The notes under the pieces are model-generated. The model saw nothing but the letters and a program-made list of their open reading frames with translations. It did no database searches and was not told where the DNA came from. 64,000 bases of DNA from Portulaca oleracea (Eukaryota; Streptophyta; Magnoliopsida; Caryophyllales; Portulacaceae): contig CM055869.1 of the NCBI GenBank assembly GCA_029582165.1, forward strand, positions 59,777,518 through 59,841,517, read 5' to 3'. The position numbers and the translations under genes are program-made. Below, piece after piece: positions 11,531 through 22,656 of the stretch. How positions within the stretch are numbered: position 1 is the stretch's first letter; the number at the start of each line of letters is the position of its first letter.

Positions 11531-12626
11531 TTTACGCAGGGGTTTCTCGGTGGTTCTGGGCGGCGGTCGGCAGGGGTCCGGTGACTGGGGGCGGCGACCA
11601 CGTCAGGCGACGGCGGGAGTGGTGGTGGTTGGAGCGTCGGTGGTCGGAGGATGACGTCGGTCGAAAGGTCAACAGCAGCCCGAACCTTTCGCTCGGTGGC
11701 GTCGCGATGGCTCGTGGCGGAGACCGCCGTCGTGCGGTCGCAGAGGCGGCGGCGCGACTGGTGGTGGCGTCGATTTGGGGCGGTTGCACAGAGGGAGGAA
11801 GAAAGAGAAAGGAAGAGAAAGAGAAAGGAGAGAGGGAGTGGTTGCGGCGGTGGTTTCCGGCCGTGTGGTGGCGGTCGCGGTGGCTGCCGTCTGGTGGTCG
11901 GCTGCTGGGCGAGAGAGGGAGCAGGGAGGGAGAGAGAGAGAGAGAGAGCTAGGGTTTGGTATTGAGAGGGGTGCTAGGGTTTTTTTTAGGGTTTGAGAGG
12001 GGAGAAAGGGGTTTATATATTACCCATTTAATTAGGCCCAATTAACTAATCTAATCTAATCCTAATCCAACCCATTTAACAATTAAAAACTGATTTTTCT
12101 AAAAACCTAATAATTCTAATAATAGTAATAATAATATTAATACTAATAATCATATAATCACATAGCAAATAATATTCATGTAATTAATCACATAATAATA
12201 TTAACCAGCGGGAATTACTATTCTACCCTTGTTAGCCCCTCAACGATCCTACGAGCTCAAGCGTTAGCATAAATAAACACATTACGAACAACAGTAAATA
12301 ACGAAGTCAAACCTATTCTATTAACGACGTTATGGTCAACATCGTTGGATTTTTCGGGGTTTTACAGAGACTAGCTCCTTCGGTTTCATATTATCTGTCA
12401 ATGATATAAATATGTTGTTAAAATTTTTAAAATTTTGAATAAAGACTGTTCAATATGTATAATGATCTACTATGTAAAATTATTATTAATATATAGTTTC
12501 GTAAATTTTTAATAAAATATTCTGTCTTGAAAATTTATGATCAAAATAGTTGATTTACTTGATTGTATTATATATAGATTATAAAATGTAAAGTGAAAGA
12601 TTGATTGCAAGGACTATTAGATCATG

Positions 12627-12780
12627 AAACTGAAATCTCCAACTTTAGGTGTTGTTAATTACGATATTACGAATTTTATATTTGACTTGTAGTATTCCAA
12701 TCTTTGGGGATCGTTAATCACAATATCTTAAATTTTACATTTGACTCATAGCAACGTAACCTTTGAGGGTGATATTGTTA
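12627..12780. repeat. ~60-bp tandem repeats, with an inverted copy at 14,415-14,470
   Basis: Units: AATCTCCAACTTTAGG ... GTTAATTACGATATTACGAA ... ATATTTGAC; then ATTCCAATCTTTGGGG ... GTTAATCACAATATC ... ACATTTGAC; then a partial third. The sequence just after the TRIM element at 14,415-14,470 is the inverted equivalent. Confidence 0.7.
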
Positions 12781-13140
12781 ATAGCCCAATACAAAGTTAA
12801 CGTTCAATTAAACTCAGGTTTTTCTACAATACGGTGATGTTTTCTTCAGGTGATATGTAAATTGAAAATACGTGGATAAACCAAAAAAATGACCGCCACA
12901 TCACAAAAAACAAATCAAGTTTAATTAGTTGATGTTAATTCGGTGTTGAGTTTCTAACATATACCAAGTAGCAGCCGGGAAGGAAGGTTCATGTAGCGGG
13001 ATTGCTGGCTTGTTTGCTTTTTCCTATGGTCCTAGGATTGAGTTGATCCCGAGACTTTCAGTGATCTAAGGGTGGTTGATTGATTCGCTTCTTAGGTTTC
13101 ACTTGTTGAAGCGATCACAGGATCTACCCTAAATAAAAAA

Positions 13141-14413
13141 TGTTGGGATTCACCCATGAGTAAAAATGTCGTACATCGGAAAAATAAAGAGAAAGGACAT
13201 GGTATATAGGTCAAGTGGGCTACTCCTCTTAACACCAATTGATTTTAAGATGAAACCTCACTTAACTTGTATACCATCAGCCTTGTTTGAAGTGGGCTCC
13301 CGCCTTGGATCTCCCCAACAAGTGGTATCAGAGTCGATGGTTCGTTCAGCTGGGCGCAAGCACTACCAAAAATGTGTGTATTACCAACCATTTTTTTCCA
13401 ACCAATTTAAATTGTTTGGAAAAACCAACTATTTTAGCAACCATTTAATATTCCAACTATTTTTCAAAAAATTTTGTGGGAAAAAGGGTTGGAAATTCCA
13501 ACCGCTAAAATTGGTTGGAAATTTCTCCTACCATCTTTTTTCCTACTATTTGAAATTGGTTGGAAAAATGGTTAGTAATCCAACCATTTTTCCAACCATT
13601 TTTATATAGTAGGAAAATTTTCCAACCATTTTAGCAAAATTGGTTGGAATTTTCAACCCTTTTTCCCACTAAAATTTTTGAAAAATAGTTGGAATATTAA
13701 ATGGTTGCTAAAATAGTTGGTTTTTCCAACCATTTTAAATTGTTTGGAAAAAGTGGTTGGTAATACACATATTTTTAGTTGTGAAGGTGTGGCAAGGTGG
13801 TCCCGTAAAAACACCATGGATAGGAGCAAGGACCATGACACGTGCGCGGCTAGGTCTCCTGAATGCGCAGAGTGGTGGCATGAGACTCAGGTAGAGTAGG
13901 GTGTGACTCTGTGGAGTAAGGTGCAGCTGTGATTCTTTAGGTAGCTAGGAGTGGTGGCATGAGACTCAGTGCTGCTCTGTAGAGTAAGGTGCGACTATAT
14001 ATGATGGGCTTCTAATGGTGACTTGAAACTTTGGCAAAAAGAAACCTCCAATCAAGGGGGAGAGACTTATGTGTGAAGGGGAGATTGTTGAGGTTCAACT
14101 ATGAGTAAAAATGGCCCACATCGAAAAACAAAGAGAAAGGACATGGTATATAAGTCAAGTGGACTACTCCTCTTAACACCAATTGGTTTTAAGATGGAAC
14201 CTCACTTAACTTTGTGTGAAAGGGGGGATTGTTGAGATTCACCCATGAGTAAAAATGTCCCACATCAGATAAACAAAGAGAAAGGACATGGTACGTATAT
14301 AGGTCAAGTGGGCTACTCCTCTTAACACCAATTGTTTTTAAGATAGAACCTCACTTAACTTATGTACCATGCGCCTTGGTTGAAGTGGGCTCCCGCCTTA
14401 GATATCCCCAACA
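13141..14413 (+). mobile_element. Tandem TRIM-type LTR retroelement: three LTR copies, one truncated
   Basis: LTR1 13141-13320 (TGTTGGGATTCACCC ... CTCCCCAACA) is followed directly by AG and the primer-binding site TGGTATCAGAGTC at 13323. The internal region has no coding capacity and ends in a purine tract, AGGGGGAGAGACTTATGTG ... GAAGGGGAGAT. LTR2 starts at 14086 and breaks off at about 14212. A second purine tract (GAAAGGGGGGAT) and LTR3 (14230-14413, ending CCCCAACA) follow. LTRs of about 180 bp and a short non-coding interior fit a TRIM. A CACTA-like MITE is nested in the interior. No clear TSD was found at the outer ends. Confidence 0.82.
13361..13783. mobile_element. CACTA-like MITE nested in the TRIM, TSD AAG
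   Basis: Ends CACTACCAAAAATGTGTGTA and, reverse-complemented, CACAACTAAAAATATGTGTA; AAG lies on both sides (13358-13360, 13784-13786). CACTA termini with a 3-bp TSD fit the CACTA (En/Spm) superfamily. The element folds on itself over almost its whole length (TTCCAACCA / TGGTTGGAA blocks). No transposase is present. Confidence 0.85.
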
Positions 14414-14470
14414 AAATATAAAATTCGAGATATTGTGATTAACAATACTATACCCGAAATTGGAGATTTT

Positions 14471-15353
14471 TGTTGAGGCCCTTGAGGGGGTGAATTTTAC
14501 AATTAAGATCTACATACTAGGTAAGGACGTTAGAGCAAACTTCCTTGGTTTCAAACCAAGGATCAAAACACAATGTAACTGAAATGCCTCATTATATTTA
14601 TGTCAATTAAAGAACAAGTTACACTTACTAAACAAAACAAGAAGTAACAGCTCGAAGGCAGTTATTGATAGATTCACTGACCAAGACCGAATGTCCTTGA
14701 AGACAGTTACAAATAAGGATCGTCGTTGGAAAAACCCTAGCGGCGATTTGGAACATGATGGATTACATTGAAGCACACACTTTCACAGCTTTAGTCCGTC
14801 AAGGCTCTGCTACACATCATCTCACCACCACATGTGGACACAACGAATGCTCACCAAGGTCCTTAGCTATCCCTTCGCCAGAGGTCTTTTACTGGCTACC
14901 TTCACCACCGAACCATTGGCTACACATTCAGAAATCCCTTCGGATTTCTTACTCCGCGATTACTTCCGTGGAATCTCCTAAATTCTCAATTCTTCAATCG
15001 TCCTTTTTATAGAGGGCTTTCGATGTTTGAACTTGAGTCATTCCAACGGTAACTTGCCTTCATTGTTGATTCTTCCCTTTTGTGTTGGTTCTTCCTCAAT
15101 CATCAATCATCCAACGGATTCTTTCCTTTTCGTCTTGTATTTGATTGCACAATCCTCCTGATTTGTTTTCCTTATGCTTTCCTTATAATTTATATCTACA
15201 AATAAATCACACAATCAGAATATATCCGAATATATATTATATAATCAGAATATATAATATAAGGAAATTTCCCTTTTCAAGATTTTGGCTTTCATTAAAA
15301 CCTAAGGTCCTTCATGGATGCGCAGGCGAAGGACCTTGACCCTGTCTTCAACA
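14471..15353. mobile_element. Solo LTR, 883 bp, TSD ATTTT
   Basis: Starts TGTTGAGGCCCTTGAGGGGG, ends CTGTCTTCAACA, and is flanked by ATTTT at 14466-14470 and 15354-15358. The opening GAGGGGGTGAATTTTACAATT resembles copia LTRs. No internal gag or pol is seen. The open frame at 14755-15012 lies inside the LTR and has no recognisable domain. Confidence 0.8.
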
Positions 15354-15358
15354 ATTTT

Positions 15359-16036
15359 GAAACCTAATAATCCGATAGTAAAACATATAATGATACTAGT
15401 ACAAGACATAATGCATACATACCAGTGTTGGACCACTGATTAGGTATGTCCACTTCTGTGCCATATATTTACGTGGATGTGGACATGCAGCAGGATGGTT
15501 GATAGCTTCATCAATCAAACTCATAAATTTCAAAGTACGTATGTACACCTAACTTATACAAGTATAGAACGTACGTAGTAAAACATTTTCCTCCAGCTTT
15601 CATAATTATCTAATTCTATAAATGTATGTTAGTTTGTTTTTTTTTTTTTGAAATAATTAGATTTGTGCTTATTAATTTATCTAGGGTTAGTTACGTTGAA
15701 GCAATTAATGCATGCAAGTTCATTACGTACGTACATGAAACCTAATTTCGTTTTCCACGTGGGTACGTACGTACATATAAACGTTCCTGCATGAAGGGAT
15801 TATCATATGTGGTTTTGATGATAATTTTCCATGGGATTATATAAAATTTTCATAATGTTGGTTGGCTATTAAGCAGATTCGTATAGGGAGCATAGTTATT
15901 AAAATCCCGATCTGGATTAACGATGCTACGATTTTAGGATTTCAAAATTCTCGATACGATTTTATGATCTACATTCCGATCCATGATCCTACGTGAATTA
16001 TATTTATTCTGATCTTAACTATCCCATGGTAGAATT
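15359..16036. other. AT-rich intergenic, nothing recognised
   Basis: Contains ACGTACGTAC runs near 15,725-15,775. No gene is seen. Confidence 0.55.
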
Positions 16037-16409
16037 CCGATTGTAACAACATTGAATATGAAGGCCGGTGGTAGTAGCGATGACGATGATTTGGTTGTCA
16101 GTATGGAACCATCTCACCAAAAGATTGACTAATTAAGATGATAGTTCAAGGCCAATGATGGTTTTGTATTTCTAACACACCCCCTCATATGAATGCTCTT
16201 TGAGCTTTATGCGTGAATGCTACCGATTGTAATAACATTGAATACGAAGGCCGGTGGTAGTAGCGATGATGATGATTTGGTTGTCAGTATGGAATAATCT
16301 CAATCAAAATATTGATTAATTAAGATGATAGTTCAAGGCCAATGATGGTTTTGTATTTCTAGCACACCCCTCACGCGAATGCTCTTTGAGCTTGATGCGT
16401 GAATGCTAC
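16037..16409. repeat. Tandem duplication, period 186 bp
   Basis: Two copies starting CCGATTGTAA(C/T)AACATTGA at 16037 and 16223, sharing GAAGGCCGGTGGTAGTAGCG and AAGGCCAATGATGGTTTTGT. A third, shorter relative lies at about 16,500-16,565. Confidence 0.85.
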
Positions 16410-17009
16410 AAATTAAAGACACCCTTCACCTTAAACGAATATGAGCCTGACTTACTGAAATTCGAACCTCAGACCTATTGTTTAGTCTAACTCTTATCCC
16501 ATGTGGAACCGTCTCAACCAGAAGTTTAAGTTGATAGTTGAAGACTCAATGATGATTTTGCCCTTCTAATAACCGGGACAAGTGAGACTAAATATAGTAA
16601 GGAATAAGTGACTGGAAATAAGGTAGGAGTGGAACCAGTTGATGATAAGTTGAGAGAGAACAGACTCGGATGATGTGCATGAACCTGTTTCAAGGAGGGG
16701 TACAGAAGCAACATCTGCGAAAAAACGTGAGCTGATTAACCTGACAGTGTAAAAAGGGCAAGGGAGACCAAAAAAGAGCTTGAAGGACAATTAACGGAGG
16801 GCATGACTCAGAATATGAATTTACAGAGGGCTAGGATTAAGGTAATCGACCATAATTAGATACTTAATACTACTTGGCTTTTGATCGGTGTGATTGATGT
16901 AGTACGTTGTTAAGTTTTGATTACCTAGATTTTCTACATGGTTTGGCAATAGTACAATTATTTTTGTATCTCGGAAGTTGATCATAGTTATAATATGTGC
17001 ACACCAATA

Positions 17010-17140
17010 AAATCTTATCTTAGTTGGTATTTGTAGCATTATGGTATTCCACAGGTCTCGGGATCAATTCCTGAGAGCAGCAACAAGCGTGCATGCTTGG
17101 TTTCCTACATTTTCCATGAGTTGATAGGAAAATAATTTTT
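17010..17140 (+). mobile_element. Possible tRNA-derived SINE head
   Basis: TATCTTAGTTGGTAT (17016-17030) resembles a pol III A box, and GGATCAATTCC (17061-17071) resembles a B box (consensus GGTTCGANTCC) at about the right spacing. No acceptor-stem pairing supports a functional tRNA. A T-rich tail follows near 17,130-17,150. Confidence 0.4.
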
Positions 17141-17149
17141 TTTTTAATG

Positions 17150-18540
17150 TAAAAAGTATGCACATTGAACACATTATTTGTGCCTTAATGATTAATTAAG
17201 GTGGGAGGAATTAAGGATTAATTAATATGAAAGAAACAATAATGTTTGTCAAAGTTTATATCTTTTTAAATTCAACAAAGGAAATTATGCTAGAAATTAT
17301 TATCTTTTATTTAAGACTTTTCAACATATATAAACAAATTAATGAGAAAAAGAAAAAGAAAACATAATGGTCGATCAATCTTAGGATAACTCATAGCTTT
17401 GTTGAGTTGTTTTCATGTACTAAGCACTTGCTTGCACACCTTAAGATGTTGTTCTGATGTCTCTTTTTTTACCGTGCAGTTTTTACAGACATCAATAGCA
17501 TATTTGATGCGAACTATCTGTCATTTTAACGTTCAAGAATCAGAAACCAAAATTAAACTAGTCAATGACTATTTACATTATAAAATTTTGTCGGTATAAA
17601 CATACAACGACACACGAAAGAACAAACTAGGCAAACCGCCCACAAGTACATCAAACACCATGCAAAGAAAAACTAATATTCAAAAATAGTAGTTATAGTG
17701 TCCCAATTTTGAGACCCTACATGTCTTTACATGGAAGAGGGGTGTTTGTCAGGATTCATATGTCTTCAAATCTTCTACCAATTAATTATAACCTTTTGAG
17801 CAAAACTATCTTCCTTTTTTCTTTTCTTGAAAATGAAAAGTGAAATTCTTTCTTTCTCCGATTTAAAACGTGGAAATTTATTCACCACGAACAAGAAATA
17901 GATGACATGGGAAAAGGAAAGTGAAATGGAATACTAGATAGTAGATAAAGCAACCAAGTTGCCCTTGTTTTGACAATCTAAGCATGTAGATATTGACATC
18001 TCGATTGTAATTTTTTTATGGAGAGTAATTATTAGATATTTGAATATGAGACAAATTATTTTAATGAGCTTAACAGTGTATGTTGCTTGATTAGTTGATT
18101 GTCATTGTGTTAATTTCAGCATGGAGGGACCAATGTATAAGTTGTTCGGGGTCGGCTGATATCACTAGCCAGTATAATCCTTCGGAGAATGTTTGATAAG
18201 AATTTTAGATAAACTTTTTTCGGAAAGTTTTTTATAAGAAAAATTGTGGGCACCTCTAGAATTTTTGAACAATCAAACAATCTCTAAACTTTTAATTTGA
18301 ATCTTGTGATACTATAATTTTACAATCTAAAGCCCGCTATTGATTCAATTATTACTATTAAGCTAGTTATATGAACTCACGGTTTTAGTTTTGTCCAAAT
18401 AGTACTAGGATTTCACGATTGGACCTACAATTATAACTGGAAGAAACTCGATAATAGTGTTCTAATGTTAGTAGATTCGAATTTTACTACAAGAATATAT
18501 TTTTATGTATTATCTATCAATATAATTTAATGCATTTCTT
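17150..18540. other. AT-rich intergenic, nothing recognised
   Basis: No gene, RNA or matched element ends were seen. A TGTTTGATAAGAATTTTAG-like phrase near 18,190 may be the end of a decayed MITE. Confidence 0.5.
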
Positions 18541-18541
18541 T

Positions 18542-18543
<2 letters not shown>

Positions 18544-18619
<76 letters not shown>
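18544..18619. repeat. (TA)n microsatellite
   Basis: About 37 uninterrupted TA units. A second run of about 27 units lies at 18,934-18,988. Confidence 0.95.
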
Positions 18620-18621
<2 letters not shown>

Positions 18622-18930
18622 AATATCTATAAAGATTATAGTCGTGTTCTTTTTGGAAATAAGTTCAATTTAACTTGCATAACTTTTACCAACATAATTT
18701 TACTAACTTTACCTACAATAGTATTTTTGGATGTCGATTTGATTTTTTTTCATAATCTTAATAAAGTATTAGAATCTTATTATACTCACATTCAATTCCA
18801 TGATTAATCCAATATTCTAACATCTCCAAGTTGATTAACAAAAGTTTAAAGTCTAACAACCATAATTTCAGAATTTGTAAAATATACATTATTATATATT
18901 TATCAAAAGAAAACATTTAATTAACTACAT

Positions 18931-18992
<62 letters not shown>

Positions 18993-19056
18993 CAAGCCCA
19001 TAATTTCAGATGAACTAGTAGAGATACATAAATTACCCTCCTACTTGAATTTGCTA

Positions 19057-19314
19057 TCCCCTCCATTCCTCAATAATTGTCACATTTGAGTTTTGGGGAG
19101 ATTTTAAGTAACATTGAGAATCATGATAATTGTATTGAAAATGATAAAAATAATAGATAAATTTCTATTTTGGTTATTTACTTATATTGGTAATGACAAA
19201 AGTAAGAGATAAATTTAGAAAACTGTTATTAATATTGTATTGGAATTATAAGTGATCGATATTATGAAAAATGAAAAGTTGATTAAAGTGATAGATATTG
19301 AGGAATGGAGGGGG
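19057..19314. mobile_element. Stowaway-type MITE, TSD TA
   Basis: Left end TCCCCTCCATTCCTCAATAA; right end, reverse-complemented, CCCCCTCCATTCCTCAATAT; TA at 19055-19056 and 19315-19316. Confidence 0.85.
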
Positions 19315-19921
19315 TAATACTTTAGACATATCTTTCAATTTTTTTTTGTCTTAATATTTTTTTTCTTTAATTAAAATTTGTAAATTGGATGACAAAGAAA
19401 AGTGGATGTATGGTGATTTGATAATAACTTTATATCCATCCCTGTTTTTTAACTTTCCACATATTAATTGTTGCAATATTTCTGAGCTAGGTTAGTTGTA
19501 TGATAAGGCATTGCATATATTCAATCTTAGGGTGAGCTTTATGTTGTAGGTTCTAAACTATAGGTTTCATCATATATAGCAACTAAGTACTTTGTTCATC
19601 TTTTCATGCATCTACAACTTGCCTATCTAATTTAGGATTTTTAGCTCAAAATAATCCAAAGTCAGAGGTGAGTTACTAAAAATAATTCAAACTAACTTTT
19701 TGGCTAAAAATAATTCAAACTTTTCACATATTTACTATGACTAAACCAGAATTGAGTTCCGACGTCGCGAAAATGGCTTGGCGCCCTTGAAAAGTTCGGA
19801 CTCGACTGAAAATAACATAAACGGATTAAATCAGATACTAACCCACTGCATCTTTGAAATTTTTAAGGGTGTCAAGTCAGTTTTGCGACGTCAGAATTCA
19901 ATTATGATTTAGTAAGAGTAA

Positions 19922-20186
19922 GGCCATGTTCTTTTATGCGGTATTATGCGGTATGGCGCGGTATGGTGTGGTGAAATTGTGGCGGGTTGTGGTGTAATTG
20001 TGGCGGGTTATTGATATGTTGTTGGGGGTTTTTTTGTATATATATAAATATTGTATTGGTATTTGTGAAAAAATAATTTGTGGTGGATTGTGGTGAATTG
20101 TGGTAGAATGGTATTTTGTGGTCGGTTGTGGCAAACTGCGGTAGGCTGTGGCACCGCAGTTTGCCAACCGTAGAAAAGAACATAGG
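19922..20186. mobile_element. Tourist-like MITE, GGCCATGTTC family, TSD TAA
   Basis: Ends GGCCATGTTCTTTTATGCGG and, reverse-complemented, CCTATGTTCTTTTCTACGG, with TAA on both sides (19919-19921, 20187-20189). The interior is GGTGTGGTGAAATTGTGG-type repeats; frames across it are artefacts. Confidence 0.8.
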
Positions 20187-21422
20187 TAAAAAGTTTCGAT
20201 TATTTTCAGCCAAAAAGTTAGGCATTGGATCATTTTCAGCCACTCACCTCTAACTTCAGATTATTTTGAGCCAAAAACCCTCTAATTAATCTCTTTTCAT
20301 TGATGAGCATATATATGATTTTTCTTTTTTGGTATTGCTAATAAGTATAAATAGGAGGAAGCAGAAATTTATACTATGATCGTATTCTTTTCAAGTATGA
20401 TAGGGTAAATATAAGTTGGTATAAATTAAAGATAAGTTGGATGAATATTAATAATTTAACTTAATACCCAAAGTTACTGAAATTTATTTAAATTTAGTTG
20501 GCTTTTTGTTTCGCTCACGTACCCTAACTGTACATTTTATTAGGTGCATCTAGAGCATGTGCATCGGATACTATGATTGTTCACTCTTATCACTATGTGT
20601 TAGGATTTTCAGGGCATTGTTAGCAGACAAACAATTATAAAGGGAAAAAATAAATAAAGATTCGACACAAGGAATTAACGTGGAAAAACTCAAACCGAAA
20701 AAAACCACGAACGATGATGCATTATCAAAGGATTGCAACAGTGTTTCAGAGATTCCTAAACCTCAACAAATCTCTTACAGTCTTTCTAGAGTTACAACCC
20801 GAGAACTCAACACTCAAATATGAGTCTCGCACAACTCCCTTAAGGACACATAGATTATAGGTCAATCTTTTGTGGTCAGATGAAACACTCTCAATAGCGA
20901 TACCAATAAGCCTAACACCTTGGCTCTATTTATAGTACAAGGCTAACACATTTATTTAGGGTTATTAGAGTCCTTGTAGCCAAAGAACTACAAAAAGATG
21001 CGGCTAACAAATCAACAACTTGATTCCCATTCAAACTCTTCTACCTTGCTCCCCAAGACACAAAAACCAACCCAAAATTGGTCTCCACATTCAACCCAAC
21101 AATCTGCCACTTGGAGACCAATTGTAAATGCAGCCTTCGTCGATCATCATCAATCACCAATTCAACACCTCCTTGAATCCTCTAGTGCATCCCTCTCGAT
21201 CTTGTTCAGCGAAGATCAACAGAGGTCGCAGTTGACCTCCCATCAACTCCTCTTTTATCAACAGGCTCCCACCTGAACTGATCAAGCCCCTGTAACTTCG
21301 ACATACGCTTACCTCGTGTTGAACTTAATTGTCGAATTCCCGTGTAAGTTAGATGTGATCTTCGGCTGACCATGCATTCTCGTAGCCTCGACTGGAAACC
21401 TCCTCGTTTTTGGTACCCTTCT

Positions 21423-21974
21423 CTAATTAGAGAAGATAGCGCGCCTTTGACAAGCATGAACAGGCCTATTAGAATTATCAATGGTAGTATATAGCTTCCC
21501 ATCATTCTTACCATTTGTAATTACCAAAGATCCGTTCGTTACGCTCGAATGACCATCCCCAAATCTCGTCGTGAACTCCTCATCATCCAGTTGACTTATA
21601 GATATAAGGTTCTTGGTCAAACTTGGTATATACCGAACACTCCTCAACTTCCAAGTCCAACCCTTAGAAGTTTTAATGTTCACATCACCTCTTCCTAGCA
21701 CCTTTAAGTTGTGACCTTTTGCAAGCCTAACCCTGCCAAACCTCTCACTCAGAAAATTACTAAAGGTCTCCCTACTAGACGAAGAGTGAACCGACGCACT
21801 CGAATCTATCACCAAACTCCTTTCTGACTCATCAACGCTAACAGTTATGACATCACCCAAATCCTCAGTAGAACTTATCGAGTCATGGTCATTATAACTG
21901 CTCTTCCTAGGTTTAGCATAATCCCTACAAAAATGACCTCTATCACCACAATTCCAACACAATACGCGTTCCAC
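21423..21974 (-). pseudogene. Copia gag zinc knuckle and protease remnant
   Basis: CWNCGDRGHFCRDYAKPRK is a CCHC knuckle whose last Cys is replaced by Tyr. SLVIDSSASVHSSSSRETF is the copia protease active-site region with DSS in place of DSG. VRYIPSLTKNLISISQLDD follows. The frame then ends with no integrase. Both key residues are altered, so it is expected to be non-functional. Confidence 0.85.
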
Positions 21975-22201
21975 ATTTCGACTATTAGCTTAGACTGACC
22001 CGAGCTCCCACTATTCCTCCTACTCCTGACAGCCAAAGCATTCCCTGAAGACTCAGGCACACCAGTATGTTTCCTACGAATACTTTCATTCAAAACAGAG
22101 TCTCTAATTTCCCAAAATTCAATTTCTCATCCTTCTTAATCGAAGAAGTTACAGAAGTTACAAAATTATTCAAAGACTTAGGTAGGGTAGCCAATAGTAT
22201 A

Positions 22202-22656
22202 TTAGCATATCTCATCGTCAAAATTAAATCTCGTTGAGGTTAACTTTGATAGTATCATATTCAACTCATTCACACTATCATGCATATCACCATACTCATG
22301 CATCTTAAACTCAAACAAACGACGCAACATATGTATCTTGTTCATTGCTGAAGGTTTCTCATATGTATTTTTCAAGGCCTCAAGAAGACCTTTCATCGTC
22401 TTGTGATCTTTGACGTTGAAAGTCACGTTCCGGGCTAACGTTAGCCTCACTGTACTGAATGTCTGACCATCAAGCTCTTTCCAATCCTTCGTTTTCATCT
22501 ATTTAGATTTTCACCCATTGCAAGATGCAACTTTTTCTGGCAGAGCACATCCTCAACGAGCATCCTCCACCATGCGTAGTCTTTCCGATTGAACTCTGGA
22601 ATCTTCAATTGTGCCCGCCATTTCTTCTCAGTCTACAGATTAACCACGCTCCAACC
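22202..22656 (-). pseudogene. Copia gag, N-terminal part, frameshifted
   Basis: One frame reads WRAQLKIPEFNRKDYAWW ... KKLHLAMG and stops; another continues as KTKDWKELDGQTFSTVRLT, KTMKGLLEALKNTYEKPSA and LFEFKMHEYGDMHDSVNEL. These are the UBN2-type copia gag signatures. At least one frameshift near 22,500 separates the parts. Confidence 0.8.

Larger units (their letters stand above)
9225..12366. mobile_element. 3.1-kb solo LTR (gypsy-like) with 5-bp TSD GAGAC
   Basis: Starts TGTGACGCCCCGGAAATTC and ends CGGGGTTTTACA; the ends are short imperfect inverted repeats of TG..CA type. GAGAC lies at 9220-9224 and 12367-12371. No copy of the start sequence occurs near the end, and no gag or pol is visible, so this is one LTR rather than a whole element. 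Long LTRs with such ends are known from Tekay/Del-type gypsy elements; the lineage is inference. Inside are a 20-bp-core tandem array and a GC-rich zone, listed separately. The short frames in the GC-rich zone are not conserved proteins. Confidence 0.8.

Noticed and set aside
11532..11996. Arg/Gly-rich frames on both strands in the GC-rich zone
   Set aside because: Several overlapping frames of similar length, biased composition and location inside a solo LTR; not conserved protein-like.
14755..15012. 85-aa open frame as a gene
   Set aside because: Lies wholly inside the 14,471-15,353 solo LTR and has no domain.
16440..16510. tRNA-like sequence around TTCGAACCTCAGACC
   Set aside because: No cloverleaf could be formed by eye; more likely repeat-derived.
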